Assembly: GCA_923172585.1 (NCBI GenBank)
Contig: OV298644.1
Location: forward strand, 28,190 to 92,189
DNA: 64,000 nucleotides
Source of the DNA: Haemophilus influenzae
GTDB taxonomy: Bacteria; Pseudomonadota; Gammaproteobacteria; Enterobacterales; Pasteurellaceae
Direction of reading: 5' to 3'
The notes under the pieces are model-generated. The model made no database searches and was not told the DNA's origin. It was given only the letters and a program-made list of their open reading frames with translations. Position numbers and translations under genes: made by a program. Position 1 is the stretch's first letter, and every line of letters starts with the position of its first letter. Positions 62,830 through 64,000 of the stretch are shown in pieces.

Positions 62830-63416
62830 TTGATCGAGGAAAAATACCATGCAAGAGGGGAAAAGAAAAGAATCAACAGACCAAAAACGCAAACCAGTGA
62901 ACGCATTAAAACAGATTAAGGTTTGTATCGACCAAGTAAAGCAAATCAGATAAACAACCCGTCTCGAGAAAAAGCTAACACTTAGAAGCAATACGAAACT
63001 GAACGAAGATCGACAAAAAATTGCAGATCGTTTAAATGAACAACGACCGACCAACAAGGCTCCATTGAATGTATTAATTCAGATTAATATCAGCGATGAA
63101 GAAAGTAAATCAGGTATTCAACCTGAGGAAATGTGCTAACACTAGCAAAACACATCGAAAATTTACCGCACTTATGCCTACGTGGCTTAATGGCAATACC
63201 ACACCAACAAATAAAATCGCTGAACAAGAAGCCGTGTTCAGAAAAATGTCAGACCTATTTGAACAACTTAAACAAGTCTTACCCAATCAACAAATTGATA
63301 CACTTTCTATGGGAATGACGGATGATATGCCGAGCGCAATAAAATGCGGTTCTACAATGGTACGCATTGGCACTGCGATTTTTAGTTGCGAGGTATTAAC
63401 ATCACAAAATAAATAA
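62830..63416 (+). pseudogene. yggS: YggS-family PLP homeostasis protein, 5' half degraded
   Basis: From ~63,005 the sequence is clear: DRQKIADRLNEQRPTNKAP, LNVLIQINISDEESKSGIQP, LTLAKHIENLPHLCLRGLMAIP, EAVFRKMSDLFEQLKQVLPN and LSMGMTDDMPSAIKCGSTMVRIGTAIF. Two or more frameshifts lie near 63,135 and 63,200. Before 63,005 only a blurred match to NKTRLVAEHFDWMQTL remains, and farther upstream nothing. The product class keeps pyridoxal phosphate balanced. Damage fades gradually from left to right. Confidence 0.85.
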
Positions 63417-63422
63417 TCATGG

Positions 63423-63453
63423 AATAAGGCTCGAATTTAAAACAAGCCTTATT
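63423..63453. terminator. yggS/glxK convergent terminator
   Basis: AATAAGGCT and AGCCTTATT form a 9-bp stem around a 13-base loop between the two convergent genes. Confidence 0.65.
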
Positions 63454-63455
63454 TC

Positions 63456-64000
63456 TTAATGAAAATTTAAATGCCAGTACTCTCGCCACATTTTGAGCGG
63501 TAGAAATTAAATTTTGTTCGCCTTGTTTGAGAATATCCGATAAATCGCCAAAGTTGGTGAATAATAGGGAATACCGCATCAATACCGTGATCAAACACCA
63601 CATCATAATCTTCACGCAAACACCCTGCGATGGCGATCACTGGCTTATTGAACTGTTTTGCCGTACGCGCCACACCAATTGGCGTTTTACCCATAATACT
63701 TTGTGCATCTGTTAGCCCTTCACCCGTAATCACTACATCAGCATCTTTTACATAGTCAATTAAATGTAACCGGTCACAACACAATTTGTATGCCTGCTTT
63801 CAGTTGTACGCTTGGTAATAATAGCAAGCCACCACCCATACCACCAGCACCTGCGCCATCCTGATCACGAATTTGTTTACCGCAATCGCGTTCGGCAATT
63901 TCAGCAAAATGCGAAAGTGCAGCATCAAGTTGTTTCACCATTTCAGGCGTTGCGCCTTTTGTGGTCCAAAAATGGCAGATGCACCACAAACAATACGTAA
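63456..64000 (-). CDS. glxK: glycerate kinase (N-terminus beyond window; frameshifted)
   Basis: Glycerate kinase type-1 family. Pieces in order are GATPEMVKQLDAALSHFAEI, GAGAGGMGGGLLLLPSVQLKAG, ADVVITGEG with DAQSIMGKTPIGVARTAKQF, IAIAGCLREDYD and GIDAVFPIIHQL. Frame changes occur at 63957-63960 (four T, five needed), near 63,775 and near 63,558. A T gained near 63,464 masks the natural stop (TAA at 63456-63458). The N-terminal part lies outside the window. Confidence 0.9.

Overview
The window looks like a chromosomal segment of Haemophilus influenzae or a very close relative. It is AT-rich, it is dotted on both strands with the 9-base DNA uptake signal core AAGTGCGGT / ACCGCACTT, and its gene order (lipA-lipB-ybeD-dacA-rlpA-rodA-mrdA-rlmH-rsfS ... 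mreBCD ... uvrC-kdsB-lpxK-msbA-rec2, dksA-pcnB-folK-tsaE-amiB-mutL-miaA-glnE ... recN-nadK-grpE ... nrdD ... trxA) is the one I recall for H. influenzae Rd (about HI0026 to HI0091). Statements comparing with Rd rest on memory, not on a search.

Layout. 1-7.9 kb: minus-strand lipoate and cell-elongation cluster (lipoate synthesis, PBP5, RlpA, RodA, PBP2, RlmH, RsfS). 8-14.5 kb: a YidE/AspT-type transporter, an SbmA/YddA-type ABC exporter and mreBCD. 14.5-20 kb: a DUF695 protein, exonuclease III, an RluA-type pseudouridine synthase, a YcjF-like membrane protein, YccA, tRNA-Ser, YtfJ and a PhnA/YjdM zinc-ribbon protein with an in-frame stop. 20-23.2 kb (decayed island I): relics of an IS3-family (IS150-type) transposase and of a full-length gshF (bifunctional glutathione synthetase). 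23.2-32.1 kb: TerC, UvrC, KdsB, LpxK, MsbA and Rec2/ComEC, the last behind a candidate Sxy-dependent CRP-S site. 32.3-42.5 kb: DksA, PcnB (candidate AUU start), FolK, TsaE, AmiB, MutL, MiaA, GlnE. 42.6-49.2 kb: RecN, NadK, GrpE, an MNT/HEPN toxin-antitoxin pair, and anaerobic ribonucleotide reductase NrdD behind three NrdR-like boxes at exact 32-bp steps. 49.2-54.8 kb (decayed island II): degraded tesB, cysS and ppiB, with a noisy tandem duplication of cysS(5')-ppiB-tatD-ACAD. 54.8-59.3 kb: tatD, gene remnants, TrxA, a D-lactate-dehydrogenase-like enzyme, a broken metB and a tRNA-Gly-Cys-Leu cluster. 59.4-63 kb (decayed island III): a truncated tRNA-Lys-like sequence, a thrC remnant and unrecognised sequence, emerging gradually into yggS. 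63.4 kb to the end: glxK, running off the window.

The dominant oddity is sequence integrity. mrdA, amiB, mutL, glnE, the MNT gene, nrdD and glxK are all broken by single-base losses, nearly all in homopolymers, and restoring the base restores full-length proteins. That pattern points to sequencing or assembly error. The three islands are much worse: mixed substitutions and indels through genes that should be essential or conserved (cysS), plus a tandem repeat of the same locus in garbled form. I therefore do not claim a new biological system. The observations I would follow first are the gshF and IS3 relics, the damaged cysS and duplicated locus, the three-box NrdR array and the possible AUU start of pcnB.
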